A stretch of 42,485 nt of DNA. Source: Bacillus sp. MUM 116 (GTDB lineage: Bacteria > Bacillota > Bacilli > Bacillales > Cytobacillaceae). The notes below the pieces were generated by a model that was not told the DNA's origin, searched no databases, and was given only the letters and a program-made list of their open reading frames with translations. The stretch's first letter is position 1; every line of letters starts with the position of its first letter. Positions 17,044 to 26,828 of this stretch are shown piece after piece. The position numbers and the translations under genes are program-made. The stretch spans positions 1-42,485 of the forward strand of contig NZ_MLYR01000032.1 of the NCBI RefSeq assembly GCF_001866655.1, given 5' to 3'.

Positions 17044-18186
17044 ATGAGAATGATATGGAAGCTGGTTTTTTATTCACTCATAGTCACACTATTCATTGCT
17101 AACATTCCTCAAAAGGTGGATGCTTCCGTTTCCGTAGGTGCTGCCAGTGCGGTTTTAATGGAACAAAAAACGGGCCGTGTCCTTTATGAAAAGGATGCAC
17201 ACACAAAAAGAAGAATTGCCAGTATAACAAAGATTATGACTGCAATATTGGCAATTGAATCAGGGAAAATGAATAAATACGTGAAGGTAAGTGATCAGGC
17301 TGTAAGGACAGAAGGATCCTCTGTTTACCTTAAGCCGGACGAAAAAATAAAACTGAAAGATTTAGTCTATGGTTTGATGCTCCGGTCCGGGAATGACACA
17401 GCTGTTGCGATTGCAGATTATGTTGGAGGAAGTGTTGAAGGGTTTTCGTTATTAATGAATGAAAAAGCAAGGGAAATCGGCATGTTTGATTCTCATTTCT
17501 CAAATCCGCATGGACTTGATAATACTCCCGAGCATTATTCATCGGCTTATGATATGGCGTTACTTATGCGGTACGCCATGAATAACAAACAATTCAGGGA
17601 AATTTCCGGTACGAAAGTACATCGTGCACCCAATCCAACCGAAGACTGGGACAGAGTTTGGAAAAATAAAAATCGTTTGTTAACAATGTACAAATATTGT
17701 ACAGGTGGTAAAACGGGCTATACGAAGCTTGCAAAGAGAACTCTTGTTACAACAGCAACAAAAGGAGATATGAATCTTGTTGCGGTAACATTAAACGATC
17801 CTAATGATTGGGACGATCATATCGCCATGTATGACGACGGATTTAAAAGTTTTGATATGGCAGAAGTGATCCCTAAAGGCAAACTTGATATTTCTACAAA
17901 TAAAATCTACAAGAATCATTTGTTTATAAAAAATTCCGTAGTCTATCCAGCCACAAACGATGAAATGGATTTATTTAACATTAAATATAAATTAGACAAG
18001 CCTTCTAAAAAATGGGGGGATTCGAAGAAAACCAGGAAGGTTGGAAAAGCGATGATTTATTTGGATGGGAGAGTCGTGAAGGAAGTACCCGTTTATTATA
18101 AAGGCATCACGGTTAATAATGATGGATTATTTGAGTTCGTCAAAGAAATCTTTCTATCCATTATTGGTGTGAAAACAAATGGTTAA
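17044..18186 (+). CDS. dacB: Sporulation D-alanyl-D-alanine carboxypeptidase DacB (PBP5*)
   Basis: Mother-cell enzyme that removes terminal D-Ala in the cortex peptidoglycan and keeps cross-linking low. The 380 residues begin with a signal peptide (hydrophobic 5-20, cleavage near VDA at about 27). The catalytic motifs are SITK (Ser60, Lys63), SGN near 115 and KTG near 223. The ATG follows AAAAGGAG with normal spacing. It overlaps spmA by eight bases; the order dacB-spmA-spmB is that of B. subtilis. Confidence 0.95.
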   Translation: MRMIWKLVFYSLIVTLFIANIPQKVDASVSVGAASAVLMEQKTGRVLYEKDAHTKRRIASITKIMTAILAIESGKMNKYVKVSDQAVRTEGSSVYLKPDEKIKLKDLVYGLMLRSGNDTAVAIADYVGGSVEGFSLLMNEKAREIGMFDSHFSNPHGLDNTPEHYSSAYDMALLMRYAMNNKQFREISGTKVHRAPNPTEDWDRVWKNKNRLLTMYKYCTGGKTGYTKLAKRTLVTTATKGDMNLVAVTLNDPNDWDDHIAMYDDGFKSFDMAEVIPKGKLDISTNKIYKNHLFIKNSVVYPATNDEMDLFNIKYKLDKPSKKWGDSKKTRKVGKAMIYLDGRVVKEVPVYYKGITVNNDGLFEFVKEIFLSIIGVKTNG

Positions 18187-18766
18187 CTATATTTGGGTTT
18201 GTTTGACTATTATTGGTATTGTGTTCGCAATGATTAACGGAAAAATGGAGGATGTAAATAAGGCGATTTTTTCTGGCGCGCAAGATGCTGTAACCCTTTG
18301 CATTGGCCTGATTAGCATCCTCGTTTTTTGGCTCGGGATGATGCGGATTGCTCAGGAAGCCGGACTTCTTGATAAATTATCCAAGTTATTCCGGCCGCTG
18401 GTAAAACGTTTGTTTCCTGATGTTCCAGTCAATCATCCAGCGATGGGGTATATTTTGTCCAATATGATATCCAATATGTTTGGATTGGGAAATGCAGCTA
18501 CTCCCCTTGGAATTAAAGCAATGGAAGAGCTCAAGAAATTAAATGGCGGGAAAAATTCAGCGAGCCGGTCTATGGTTACATTTTTAGCAATTAATACAGC
18601 GAGTATTACCATCATACCCACCACAGTTATTGCCATCAGAATGACCTACAATTCATCATCCCCAACAGAAATAGTTGTTCCAACAGTAATTGCCACTATA
18701 TTATCAGCATTGGCTGCTATTCTGATAGACCGTTATTTTTATTATCGAAGAAGCCGAAAAGGATGA
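18179..18766 (+). CDS. spmA: Spore maturation protein A
   Basis: Membrane protein needed with SpmB for spore core dehydration and full heat resistance. The 195 residues belong to the nucleoside-recognition (Gate) family, with about five membrane helices and conserved GLGNAATPLGIKAMEEL near 101-117 and FLAINTASITIIPTTVIA near 138-155. It starts within the last codons of dacB. The transported compound, if any, is unknown. Confidence 0.95.
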   Translation: MVNYIWVCLTIIGIVFAMINGKMEDVNKAIFSGAQDAVTLCIGLISILVFWLGMMRIAQEAGLLDKLSKLFRPLVKRLFPDVPVNHPAMGYILSNMISNMFGLGNAATPLGIKAMEELKKLNGGKNSASRSMVTFLAINTASITIIPTTVIAIRMTYNSSSPTEIVVPTVIATILSALAAILIDRYFYYRRSRKG

Positions 18767-18773
18767 AAATGAC

Positions 18774-19310
18774 ATGGAGCTGATATCGGGTATTTCCTTA
18801 GGTTTTATTCCCATTTTAATAGGTTTTATTTTACTCTATGCGACTTTTAAACAGGTGCCCACTTATGAAAGCTTTGTAGAAGGGGGAAAGGAAGGTATTA
18901 AAATTGCTGTTTCCATTATTCCTTTCCTCGTTGGGATGCTCGTTGCCATTACCGTATTCCGTGCATCTGGTGCATTGGATGCTTTAATGAATTGGATTCG
19001 GCCGGCCATGGAGGCAATCGGAATTCCTGCTGAAATTGTTCCATTGCTGTTTATAAGGCCTATTTCGGGAACGGCCGCATTGGGGATGACCAGTGATTTA
19101 ATCAAAGTGTACGGTCCGGATTCCTTCATTGGAAGACTAGCCTCTGTTCTGCAAGGAAGTACGGATACAACTTTTTATGTTTTAACCGTGTATTTCGGTG
19201 CGGTTGGAATTAAAAAAATGGGTGACGCCCTAAAGGTTGGTCTATTAGCGGATGTAGTCGGAATTGTTGTTGCTATCATCGTGGTTGCATTTGTTTTCGG
19301 AACAAAATAG
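18774..19310 (+). CDS. spmB: Spore maturation protein B
   Basis: Partner of SpmA in spore core dehydration. The 178 residues are a second Gate-domain membrane protein with about five helices. Conserved motifs are FVEGGKEGIKIAVSIIPFLVG near 34-54, LFIRPISGTAALGM near 91-104 and LQGSTDTTFYVLTVYFG near 127-143. It begins seven bases after spmA and ends the operon. Confidence 0.95.
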   Translation: MELISGISLGFIPILIGFILLYATFKQVPTYESFVEGGKEGIKIAVSIIPFLVGMLVAITVFRASGALDALMNWIRPAMEAIGIPAEIVPLLFIRPISGTAALGMTSDLIKVYGPDSFIGRLASVLQGSTDTTFYVLTVYFGAVGIKKMGDALKVGLLADVVGIVVAIIVVAFVFGTK

Positions 19311-19328
19311 AAAAAATTTAAACGTAAA

Positions 19329-19365
19329 AAAAGCAAGTTCCTGTGAAAGGAACTTGCTTTCTTTA
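19329..19365 (+). terminator. Terminator after spmB
   Basis: AAGCAAGTTCC and GGAACTTGCTT form an 11-bp perfect stem, with an A run before and T residues after it. Confidence 0.9.
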
Positions 19366-19499
19366 TTTTACTATATCATTAGCTTTGAAAAATGTCGAAG
19401 TTATGTCATAATTCATTAGGATGGAATAATCTAATTGTTTCCTTTATTACCGGAAACATGCATGATGTATTAAAGTAAACTCTTCGAGGTGGAAAATAT

Positions 19500-20237
19500 A
19501 TGGAACGATTGCAAAAAGTAATGGCACAAGCGGGCATTGCTTCGAGAAGAAAATCGGAAGAATTAATAAAAGAGGGAAAAGTGAAAGTAAATGGGAAAAT
19601 TGTTACCGAGCTTGGTGTAAAGGTATCTTCATCCGATAAAGTTGAAGTGAATGAAATACCAATTGAACGGGAAGTACCAGTTTATTTCTTATTGTATAAA
19701 CCACGCGGTGTGATCTCAAGCGTAAGCGATGATAAAGGCAGAAAAGTGGTTACAGATTTCTTTTCGGATTATAAAGAAAGGGTTTATCCTGTCGGACGCC
19801 TTGATTATGATACATCAGGACTTTTACTCCTGACGAATGATGGAGAATTTGCGAACCTATTGATGCATCCAAGGAATGAAATCGAAAAAGTTTATGTAGC
19901 AAAAGTAAAAGGAATTCCCCAAAAAGAAAGTTTAAGAAAATTGGAAAAAGGGATTCGGCTAGAGGATGGGAAAACAGCCCCCGCAAAAGTCAAAATGATG
20001 TCATTGGATAAAAAGAAACAAACAGCGATTGTTGAAATTATTATCCATGAAGGCCGCAACCGCCAAGTAAAAAGAATGTTCGAAGCGATTGGTCACGAGG
20101 TAATAAAATTGAAACGTGAGCGCTATGGATTTTTAACATTAAATGGTCTATCAGTAGGGGATGCAAGAGAACTAACCCCTCATGAAGTTAAACAATTAAG
20201 AGCATTAGCAATGGAATTTACCAAGAAAAATTCATAG
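19500..20237 (+). CDS. rluB: 23S rRNA pseudouridine synthase B
   Basis: Modifies a uridine of helix 89 in 23S rRNA (position 2605 by E. coli numbering). The 245 residues have an S4 RNA-binding domain (RLQKVMAQAGIASRRKSEEL, 3-22) and an RsuA-family catalytic domain. The catalytic Asp lies in GRLDYDTSGLLLLTNDG (near 99-115), and HEGRNRQVKRMFEAIGHEV follows near 182. The ATG follows gaggtgg. It stands between spmB and resA, as in B. subtilis (ypuL). Related family members modify other sites, so the exact target is by orthology. Confidence 0.93.
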   Translation: MERLQKVMAQAGIASRRKSEELIKEGKVKVNGKIVTELGVKVSSSDKVEVNEIPIEREVPVYFLLYKPRGVISSVSDDKGRKVVTDFFSDYKERVYPVGRLDYDTSGLLLLTNDGEFANLLMHPRNEIEKVYVAKVKGIPQKESLRKLEKGIRLEDGKTAPAKVKMMSLDKKKQTAIVEIIIHEGRNRQVKRMFEAIGHEVIKLKRERYGFLTLNGLSVGDARELTPHEVKQLRALAMEFTKKNS

Positions 20238-20286
20238 AACGTTCACATTTGCTTATTGTTATTAATGAAATGGTTATGTTCGTAAA

Positions 20287-20295
20287 TGATATAAT
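20287..20295 (+). promoter_or_regulatory. Extended -10 promoter element upstream of resA
   Basis: TGATATAAT is a perfect extended -10 (TGnTATAAT), 42 bases before the resA start codon. No good -35 is seen, which is usual for extended -10 promoters or ones activated by ResD; ResD activation of resABC is known in B. subtilis. Confidence 0.5.
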
Positions 20296-20336
20296 TGAGT
20301 CAAATTGTGTCAAATGGGCTTACTGGAGGGGTACAA

Positions 20337-20861
20337 ATGAAAAAGCGGCGTTTAGTAATGAGAACCATTATTTTGCTTGTTCTTGGTTTAGCAGTTGCTT
20401 ATACGCTATATCAAAATTTAACTAAGGATGACCGGCAGGAAGTTGCAATTGGAAAACCGGCACCTGACTTTGTTTTAATCGATATGCAGGGGAAAAAACA
20501 TCGTTTATCCGATTATAAAGGACAGGGGGTATTTCTAAATTTCTGGGGAACATGGTGCAAGCCATGTGAAAAAGAAATGCCTTACATAAATAACCAATAC
20601 CATCAATTTAAAGATAAAGGGGTACAGGTTCTCGCGGTTGATATTAACGAATCGAATATTGCCGTAAATCAATTTGCGGAACGCTATAGTCTTGATTTTC
20701 CAATTGTAATTGATAATGATAAGCAAGTGATGAATGTCTATGGTATTGATCCGCTTCCAGCAACATTTTTAATTGATAAAAACGGCGATGTTGTTAAATA
20801 TTTTACTGGTCAATTAACGGAGGATAAAGTAAGGGAATTTATGGAGAAAATTAAACCTTAA
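20337..20861 (+). CDS. resA: Thiol-disulfide oxidoreductase ResA
   Basis: Keeps the haem-binding cysteines of apocytochrome c reduced on the outer face of the membrane. The 174 residues have one N-terminal membrane anchor (about 9-26) and a thioredoxin-like domain with the active site WCKPC (Cys74, Cys77, the same numbers as in B. subtilis) and the cis-proline region DPLPATFLI near 140. ATG 20337 follows ggagggg; the frame extends to 20295 without a site. It is the first gene of resABC for System II cytochrome c biogenesis. Confidence 0.96.
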   Translation: MKKRRLVMRTIILLVLGLAVAYTLYQNLTKDDRQEVAIGKPAPDFVLIDMQGKKHRLSDYKGQGVFLNFWGTWCKPCEKEMPYINNQYHQFKDKGVQVLAVDINESNIAVNQFAERYSLDFPIVIDNDKQVMNVYGIDPLPATFLIDKNGDVVKYFTGQLTEDKVREFMEKIKP

Positions 20862-20881
20862 GGTTGTTGGGAGTTTTTATC

Positions 20882-22513
20882 ATGAAAGATGTAAAATGTG
20901 AATGCGGACATGTGAACCCTCATGGAACCGTGTTATGTGAAGCGTGCGGAAAGGTATTGGATGAGCAAGAGAGTGAAAAACAACTTGTAGATATGCGATA
21001 TGAAGGAAGTGCACGCCGTTCACAGACCTATAATAAAACCTTTATTGATAAAATATGGAATTTCTTCTCTTCTGTAAAGGTAGGCGTATGGCTGATTGTC
21101 ATCACTTTAATTGCCTCCGCGATAGGGACCATTTTCCCGCAGCAAACGTACATTCCGCAAACGATGCCGGCAGAAGACTTTTACCAGCAGGAATATGGCT
21201 GGTTGGGAAAATTATATTACCAGCTTGGCTTTAATGATTTATACGGATCATGGTGGTATTTATTATTAATTGCAATGATTGGGATTTCCCTTGTTATTTG
21301 TAGTCTTGACCGGGTTGTACCTTTATATAAGGCTTTGAAAGCGCAAAACGTGACAAGACATGAAGGTTTTTTAAAGCGTCAGCGCGTTTTTGGAGTTAAC
21401 ACGTCCATTAATGCAGAAGATTTCACAAAGGTAAAAGAACATTTAAAAGGAAAACGCTACCATATTCGTGAAGAAAATGGAGATTTGTTAGCTGAAAAAG
21501 GACGTTTTTCCCGCTGGGGTCCGTATGTAAATCATGTTGGTTTAATTATCTTCTTAATTGGTGGCATGCTTCGTTTTGTTCCGGGTATGTATGTTGATAA
21601 GTCGTTGTGGATCCGCGAAGGAGAAACTGCGGTAATTCCCGAAACTGACGGAAAGTATTACCTTGAAAATAATAAATTTATTTTGCAGCTCTATAATAAA
21701 GATAAAGATAAAAAATTTGACCAAGCTCTTAATAGAGTAAATCAAGTAGCTAAAAATTATCAATCTAATGTAGTTTTATATGAAAGAGTTGGCAAGAACA
21801 TTCCGGGGGAAAAGCCGAAGCTTAAGAAGGTAAAAGATTACAGCATTCGTGTTAATGAACCATTAACGTTTAATGGCTATTCAATTTATCAGGTCGATTA
21901 CAGGCTGGATGAGCTTCAATCAATGTCCTTTGCAATGACGGATAAAGCAACCGGCAAATCTTTTGGAGACTTAAAAATCAATCTTTATAATCCGAAGCCT
22001 GTTTATAATCTTGGTAATGGGTATTCTGTAAAGATTCTAAGCTATTTCCCTGATTTTGAATTTGAAAAAGGCGGCGGACCTACTACTAAATCAAGGATTC
22101 CGAACAATCCTGCTTTTGTATTTCGGATGATTACACCTGATAAACCAAAAGGTGAAACGAGTTTTGTGGCAATCCGGCAAAATATTGAGCCATTTGGCAA
22201 TAATAAGTATAAAATGACATTTAGAGGAATTGAGACGAAAAATGTTTCCGGATTAACGGTTAGAAAGGATTTAACGCTTTGGGTTATTATCCTGGGCGGG
22301 ATTATTTTCATGATCGGAGTTGTCCAAGGGGCCTATTGGAATCATCGAAGAATCTGGATTCAACGTAAAAATGGAGAAGTGTGGGTAGCAGCCCATACAA
22401 ATAAAAACTGGTACGGTCTAAAACGAGAAATAGAAACGATTTTAGAAGACACAAAATTTATCATGCCGGAAGATCAGCTTCAAAAAGGATTGACGGAGAA
22501 GGAGGAAGCATAG
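20882..22513 (+). CDS. resB: Cytochrome c biogenesis protein ResB
   Basis: With ResC it carries haem across the membrane and attaches it to apocytochrome c. The 543 residues have a short zinc-ribbon-like start (CECGHVNPHGTVLCEACGK, near 5-23), membrane helices near 60-80, 130-148 and 210-230, a large extracytoplasmic domain and a final helix near 465-480. ATG 20882 follows GGGAG; an upstream frame to 20864 lacks a site. The stop codon touches the resC start. Confidence 0.95.
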   Translation: MKDVKCECGHVNPHGTVLCEACGKVLDEQESEKQLVDMRYEGSARRSQTYNKTFIDKIWNFFSSVKVGVWLIVITLIASAIGTIFPQQTYIPQTMPAEDFYQQEYGWLGKLYYQLGFNDLYGSWWYLLLIAMIGISLVICSLDRVVPLYKALKAQNVTRHEGFLKRQRVFGVNTSINAEDFTKVKEHLKGKRYHIREENGDLLAEKGRFSRWGPYVNHVGLIIFLIGGMLRFVPGMYVDKSLWIREGETAVIPETDGKYYLENNKFILQLYNKDKDKKFDQALNRVNQVAKNYQSNVVLYERVGKNIPGEKPKLKKVKDYSIRVNEPLTFNGYSIYQVDYRLDELQSMSFAMTDKATGKSFGDLKINLYNPKPVYNLGNGYSVKILSYFPDFEFEKGGGPTTKSRIPNNPAFVFRMITPDKPKGETSFVAIRQNIEPFGNNKYKMTFRGIETKNVSGLTVRKDLTLWVIILGGIIFMIGVVQGAYWNHRRIWIQRKNGEVWVAAHTNKNWYGLKREIETILEDTKFIMPEDQLQKGLTEKEEA

Positions 22514-23698
22514 TTGGTATCGATTAGTAGTAATTTACTGTTTATCGCTTTTATACTCTATTTAATTGCGACCTTATTTTATGGAGGAGCAATTAAAGCT
22601 AAAAAAGGTATGGACGAGAAAAAAGGAATCAACAGTTGGGGAAAAATCGCTGTTTTTTTAACAATAATTGGTTTTATCTCTCAATTAGGATACTTTATTC
22701 TCAGGTGGATTGCTTCTGGACATGCGCCAGTAAGTAATATGTTTGAATTCACAACCTTTTTTGGTATGGCGCTTGTCGGAGCATTTATTGTTATCTTTTT
22801 AATTTATCGGACTGTTCTGCTTGGACTATTTACAATGCCGGTAGCCATTTTGGTCATTGCCTACGCAAGTATGTTCCCTCGTGAGATAACGCCATTAATT
22901 CCGGCCTTACAAAGTTATTGGCTCTATATCCATGTTACAACCGCAGCAATCGGTGAAGCGATATTAGCCATAAGTTTCGCTGCAGGGTTAATTTATCTTG
23001 TAAAAGCGGTTAACCAATCAAAACCAAGTAAACAAACATTTTGGCTTGAAATCGTCATGTTTGGGCTTGTTACAACATTAGGATTTGTTTTAGTATCTTC
23101 CGTTTTTTCCGGAGCAGGTTATAATGAGAAATTTAATTGGATTGATAAAAATAAAAATCAAGTGCAAGTAGAATACAAGATGCCCGCAGTGATTGGACCT
23201 CATAAAGGGGAATTACTTACAAAGGGCGGTTTTGAACCGGTTGTAGAAATGCCGGCAATGATTAATGCGAAGAAAATGAATACGGTTATGTGGTCTTTTG
23301 TTGGAGGGCTGATTCTTTATGGAATCATTCGATTGCTGCTCCGAAAGCGGATTGCTGCCGCACTGCAGCCATTTGTTCGAAATATTAAGCTGGATTTTGT
23401 TGACGAAATTAGCTATCGTTCAGTTTTAATTGGTTTTCCTGTATTTACACTGGGTGCTCTTATTTTTGCAATGATTTGGGCCCAAGTTGCCTGGACAAGA
23501 TTCTGGGGCTGGGATCCGAAGGAAGTTTGGGCTCTCATTACCTGGTTGTTCTATGCAGCCTTTTTACATCTGCGACTATCAAAGGGATGGCACGGTGAAA
23601 AATCCGCATGGCTTGCAGTGATCGGCTTTGTAATTATCATGTTTAATCTCGTGGCCGTTAACCTAGTAATCGCAGGACTTCACTCATACGCGGGTTAA
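22514..23698 (+). CDS. resC: Cytochrome c biogenesis protein ResC
   Basis: Haem-handling partner of ResB. The 394 residues are a polytopic membrane protein with the tryptophan-rich WWD-type signature, seen as [19 protein letters not shown] near 330-348, and conserved histidines that ligate haem ([10 protein letters not shown] near 139, and HSYAG at the C-terminus). The start is TTG, immediately after the resB stop, with GGAGG eight bases upstream inside resB. A terminator follows, so resDE has its own promoter. Confidence 0.95.
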   Translation: MVSISSNLLFIAFILYLIATLFYGGAIKAKKGMDEKKGINSWGKIAVFLTIIGFISQLGYFILRWIASGHAPVSNMFEFTTFFGMALVGAFIVIFLIYRTVLLGLFTMPVAILVIAYASMFPREITPLIPALQSYWLYIHVTTAAIGEAILAISFAAGLIYLVKAVNQSKPSKQTFWLEIVMFGLVTTLGFVLVSSVFSGAGYNEKFNWIDKNKNQVQVEYKMPAVIGPHKGELLTKGGFEPVVEMPAMINAKKMNTVMWSFVGGLILYGIIRLLLRKRIAAALQPFVRNIKLDFVDEISYRSVLIGFPVFTLGALIFAMIWAQVAWTRFWGWDPKEVWALITWLFYAAFLHLRLSKGWHGEKSAWLAVIGFVIIMFNLVAVNLVIAGLHSYAG

Positions 23699-23717
23699 AA
23701 ATCAATATAGATAATTT

Positions 23718-23752
23718 ATAGCCTTCACTTCAGAAAGTGAAGGCTATTTTTT
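23718..23752 (+). terminator. Terminator after resC
   Basis: ATAGCCTTCACTT and AAGTGAAGGCTAT form a 13-bp perfect stem followed by TTTTTT. It divides resABC from resDE. Confidence 0.9.
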
Positions 23753-23876
23753 AAAAAATCTTAATTATAGTTATTCTGCTTTGTCATAATTTTGACACTT
23801 TTAGGAAACCATTTCTTTTGAAAATATAGCAAAAAATAAACTCATTTTGTAAAATAACAACATGGGGGGATTATTA

Positions 23877-24593
23877 ATGGAAAAAGACGTAAAAATCTTA
23901 GTTGTAGATGATGAGGAAAGAATTCGCCGACTCCTAAAAATGTATTTAGAACGTGAAAATTATATAATAGACGAAGCTGAGGATGGATATGAGGCTTTGT
24001 TTAAAGCGATAGAGAATGAATATGATGTAATCCTTCTTGACCTTATGATGCCTGGGAAGGATGGCATTGAGGTTTGCCGTGAACTGAGGGAAAAGAAAGC
24101 TACTCCCGTCATTATGTTAACGGCAAAAGGTGAAGAGGTAAATCGGGTTCAAGGTTTCGAGGTTGGAACAGATGATTATATAGTAAAGCCTTTTAGCCCA
24201 AGGGAAGTTGTCCTGCGTGTAAAAGCACTATTAAGGAGATCGTCACAAACAAGTTTTTTACAAACCGAGACAACAACCAAAGACGTTATTGTTTTTCCGT
24301 TTTTGACAATTGATAATGATGCACATAGAGTGAGCGCGGAAGGAAAAGAAGTCAGTTTAACACCAAAAGAGTATGAATTACTTTATTTTCTTGCAAAATC
24401 ACCGGATAAAGTTTTTGACCGGGAACAATTATTAAAAGAAGTATGGCATTATGAGTTTTTTGGTGATTTACGGACGGTTGATACACATGTCAAACGTCTT
24501 CGTGAAAAATTAAATAAAGTATCTGAGAATGCCGCAAGGATGATTGTAACCGTTTGGGGCGTTGGATATAAATTCGAGGTCGTAAATGGATGA
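23877..24593 (+). CDS. resD: Response regulator ResD
   Basis: OmpR-family regulator that controls aerobic and anaerobic respiration genes (ctaA, resABC, nitrite and nitrate respiration, hmp) when phosphorylated by ResE. The 238 residues have a receiver domain (acidic pocket Asp11-Asp12, phosphoacceptor Asp55 in [11 protein letters not shown], and Lys in IVKPF near 105) and a C-terminal winged helix with [13 protein letters not shown] and [17 protein letters not shown] 23877 follows gggggg; a frame start at 23862 is less likely. It overlaps resE by four bases. Confidence 0.96.
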   Translation: MEKDVKILVVDDEERIRRLLKMYLERENYIIDEAEDGYEALFKAIENEYDVILLDLMMPGKDGIEVCRELREKKATPVIMLTAKGEEVNRVQGFEVGTDDYIVKPFSPREVVLRVKALLRRSSQTSFLQTETTTKDVIVFPFLTIDNDAHRVSAEGKEVSLTPKEYELLYFLAKSPDKVFDREQLLKEVWHYEFFGDLRTVDTHVKRLREKLNKVSENAARMIVTVWGVGYKFEVVNG

Positions 24594-26371
24594 CCTTTTT
24601 ACGAAGTGTAGTAGGTAAGCTCTGGATTACCATCCTATTACTGGTTTCAGTTGTTCTGTTTATTTTAACTGTAATGCTCCTTGAATTTTTCCAAAATCAA
24701 AACATTCTTGAAACAAAAAATAATTTAACTCATTCTGCTGAGAAAATTGCCCGAGTGTTAGAGGAACATCCAAATGATCAATTTTCACTTGCTTTAGAAA
24801 TATCTTGGGAAATAATTGATGATGTTACGAAAGTAGTCATTGTTAAAAATGATCATGAGATTTACTATTCTCCAAACACGAAAGAAGAAAAAAGATTAAC
24901 AATTTCCGATATTAAAAAAGACCCTGAATTAGCGAAGGTATTTAAAGAAAATAGAACTGTAGAAAAAATATCGAACTTTACGGCAGAACAAAGTGAAAAT
25001 AATCAAGATCCAAGCTATTCTATTATCGGAGTGCCGCTGCATCTGCCAAATGAAAAAATGGGTGCAGTATTTATCTACCAGTCATTGAAAGATATGCAGG
25101 AAACGACCCATTCGACAACGCGATTTATTTTACTGGTTGCCGGAGTTGCTATTATCTTAACTACTATATTTGCTTTCTTTTTAATAACACGAATTACAGC
25201 ACCGCTTAGAAAAATGCGAGAGGCAGCATTTGAGGTAGCGAGAGGGAAATTTGATACAAAGGTTCCGATTCTCACACATGATGAAATTGGTGAATTAGCA
25301 ACAGCTTTTAATCAGATGGGTAGGCAATTGAAATTTAACATGAATGCCCTAAGTCAAGAAAAAGAGCAGTTGGCAAGTATCCTGAGCAGTATGGCAGATG
25401 GAGTTATTACCTTTAATCGGGATGGGACCATCTTAATTACCAATCCGCCAGCAGACAGGTTTCTTCACTATTGGTATTATGAAAAAGGTTTATCGTCAAA
25501 TTCAGAGGCAATTCCTTCAAAGGTTATGGAGCTTTTTCAACAGGCAGTTGATACCGAAAAAGAGAAAATGGGTGAAATTTCTCTACAAGGACGTCATTGG
25601 GTCATCCTTGTAAGCCCGCTTTACAGCAATCGGTTTATCCGGGGGGCTGTCGCGGTTTTACGCGACATGACGGAAGAGCGGCAGCTCGAGAAAATGAGAA
25701 GAGACTTTATTGCAAATGTCTCTCATGAACTTCGAACACCTATATCGATGCTGCAAGGATATAGTGAAGCGATTGTCGATGATATTGCTGAAACCCAAGA
25801 AGAGAAAAAAGAAATGGCAAAAGTTATTTATGACGAATCGTTACGAATGGGCCGCCTGGTTAACGAACTGCTTGACTTGGCAAGGATGGAAGCGGGGCAT
25901 ATTCAACTAACTGTAGAGGAAGTGAATCTTCCTTCCTTTATAAACAGGATTATTCATAAATTCCAAGGTCTTGTAAAGGAGCATGAAATCTCCTTAACTT
26001 CAGATATCGGGAACATAGTAAATCCAATTTCTTTCGATCCCGACCGTATTGAACAGGTCTTAACAAATCTAATTGATAATGCAATTAGACATACACCTAA
26101 GGATGGGACTGTTACGTTAAAGGTCACCGAGGAAAGTAAAGGAGTTGTCATTGAAGTAGCCGATTCTGGATCTGGTATTCCTGAGGAAGATTTACCCTTT
26201 GTCTTTGAACGTTTTTATAAGGCGGATAAAGCTCGTACAAGAGGAAGGTCCGGGACCGGACTGGGCCTTGCCATTGCTAAAAATATTATTGATGCCCATC
26301 ATGGACATATATCTGTCCATAGTAAAATCGGTCAAGGAACGACATTTTCCTTCTTCCTTCTTCAAAAATAG
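24590..26371 (+). CDS. resE: Sensor histidine kinase ResE
   Basis: Membrane kinase that senses respiratory or redox state and phosphorylates ResD. The 593 residues have membrane helices near 12-32 and 177-200 around an extracytoplasmic domain, then HAMP ([18 protein letters not shown]), PAS (near 258-360), HisKA with the phosphoacceptor in NVSHELRTP (His379), and the ATPase domain with N box [12 protein letters not shown]1 DSGSGI and G2 GTGLGLAI. The ATGA overlap with resD couples translation. Confidence 0.96.
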   Translation: MTFLRSVVGKLWITILLLVSVVLFILTVMLLEFFQNQNILETKNNLTHSAEKIARVLEEHPNDQFSLALEISWEIIDDVTKVVIVKNDHEIYYSPNTKEEKRLTISDIKKDPELAKVFKENRTVEKISNFTAEQSENNQDPSYSIIGVPLHLPNEKMGAVFIYQSLKDMQETTHSTTRFILLVAGVAIILTTIFAFFLITRITAPLRKMREAAFEVARGKFDTKVPILTHDEIGELATAFNQMGRQLKFNMNALSQEKEQLASILSSMADGVITFNRDGTILITNPPADRFLHYWYYEKGLSSNSEAIPSKVMELFQQAVDTEKEKMGEISLQGRHWVILVSPLYSNRFIRGAVAVLRDMTEERQLEKMRRDFIANVSHELRTPISMLQGYSEAIVDDIAETQEEKKEMAKVIYDESLRMGRLVNELLDLARMEAGHIQLTVEEVNLPSFINRIIHKFQGLVKEHEISLTSDIGNIVNPISFDPDRIEQVLTNLIDNAIRHTPKDGTVTLKVTEESKGVVIEVADSGSGIPEEDLPFVFERFYKADKARTRGRSGTGLGLAIAKNIIDAHHGHISVHSKIGQGTTFSFFLLQK

Positions 26372-26424
26372 AGGATGGAATGGGGATTTTTGACGATTGT
26401 TCTTGATACACGGGAAACAATTCA

Positions 26425-26456
26425 ACTCATCCATTTCTAAATGGGTGGGTTTTTTG
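26425..26456 (+). terminator. Terminator after resE
   Basis: The arms CATCCATTT (26429-26437) and AAATGGGTG (26440-26448) pair with one G-U pair, extended by outer AAC and GTT, and run into TTTTTT. The rest of the gene-free stretch to sigX holds the inverted-repeat element at 26526-26654 and the SigX promoter. Confidence 0.7.
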
Positions 26457-26525
26457 TTTAGGTTTATTTCTCAAGGATTGTTGTTTTTGTAGTAGGTTTT
26501 GAATGGGCAAACTGTTAATTAAGAA

Positions 26526-26654
26526 GTTGATTGGAACGGAAGGTGCGAGACTCCTGCGGGAGCAGCGGGACAGGTGAGACCCCACAGGAGCGTTGCTCCG
26601 AGGAGGCTCAACGCCCGCCCCGCGGAAAGCGAGCATCCCTACGTTCCAATCAAC
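26526..26654. repeat. Small inverted-repeat (MITE-like) element
   Basis: A 129-bp element bounded by perfect 13-bp inverted repeats, GTTGATTGGAACG (26526-26538) and CGTTCCAATCAAC (26642-26654). Inside are GC-rich segments (ctcctgcggg, gcgggacaggtgagacccc, ccgccccgcggaaagcgag) that can pair with each other, in sharp contrast to the AT-rich surroundings. I recognise this core as one that recurs between genes in many Bacillaceae genomes. It codes for no protein and may be a non-autonomous mobile or structured element. Confidence 0.8.
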
Positions 26655-26774
26655 GACTCTGTTCATTAGCAACAAACTTTACGAAAACAGGCTTTGTTTA
26701 TATTTATTACTCCAAGACATTTATATCCAAAAAATTCCTTCCTTTTTTACCGAAAACAGTCTATATTTAATTAA

Positions 26775-26803
26775 TGAAACTTTTTATACATATATGTCGA
26801 CTA
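26775..26803 (+). promoter_or_regulatory. Autoregulatory SigX promoter of sigX-rsiX
   Basis: TGAAAC (26775-26780), a 17-base spacer and CGACTA (26798-26803) match the SigX/ECF pattern TGtAAC-N17-CGaCta closely. It is 26 bases before the sigX start codon, as expected for self-transcription. Confidence 0.75.
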
Positions 26804-26828
26804 ATCTTTTGAACGGGGAGGGGATTAA

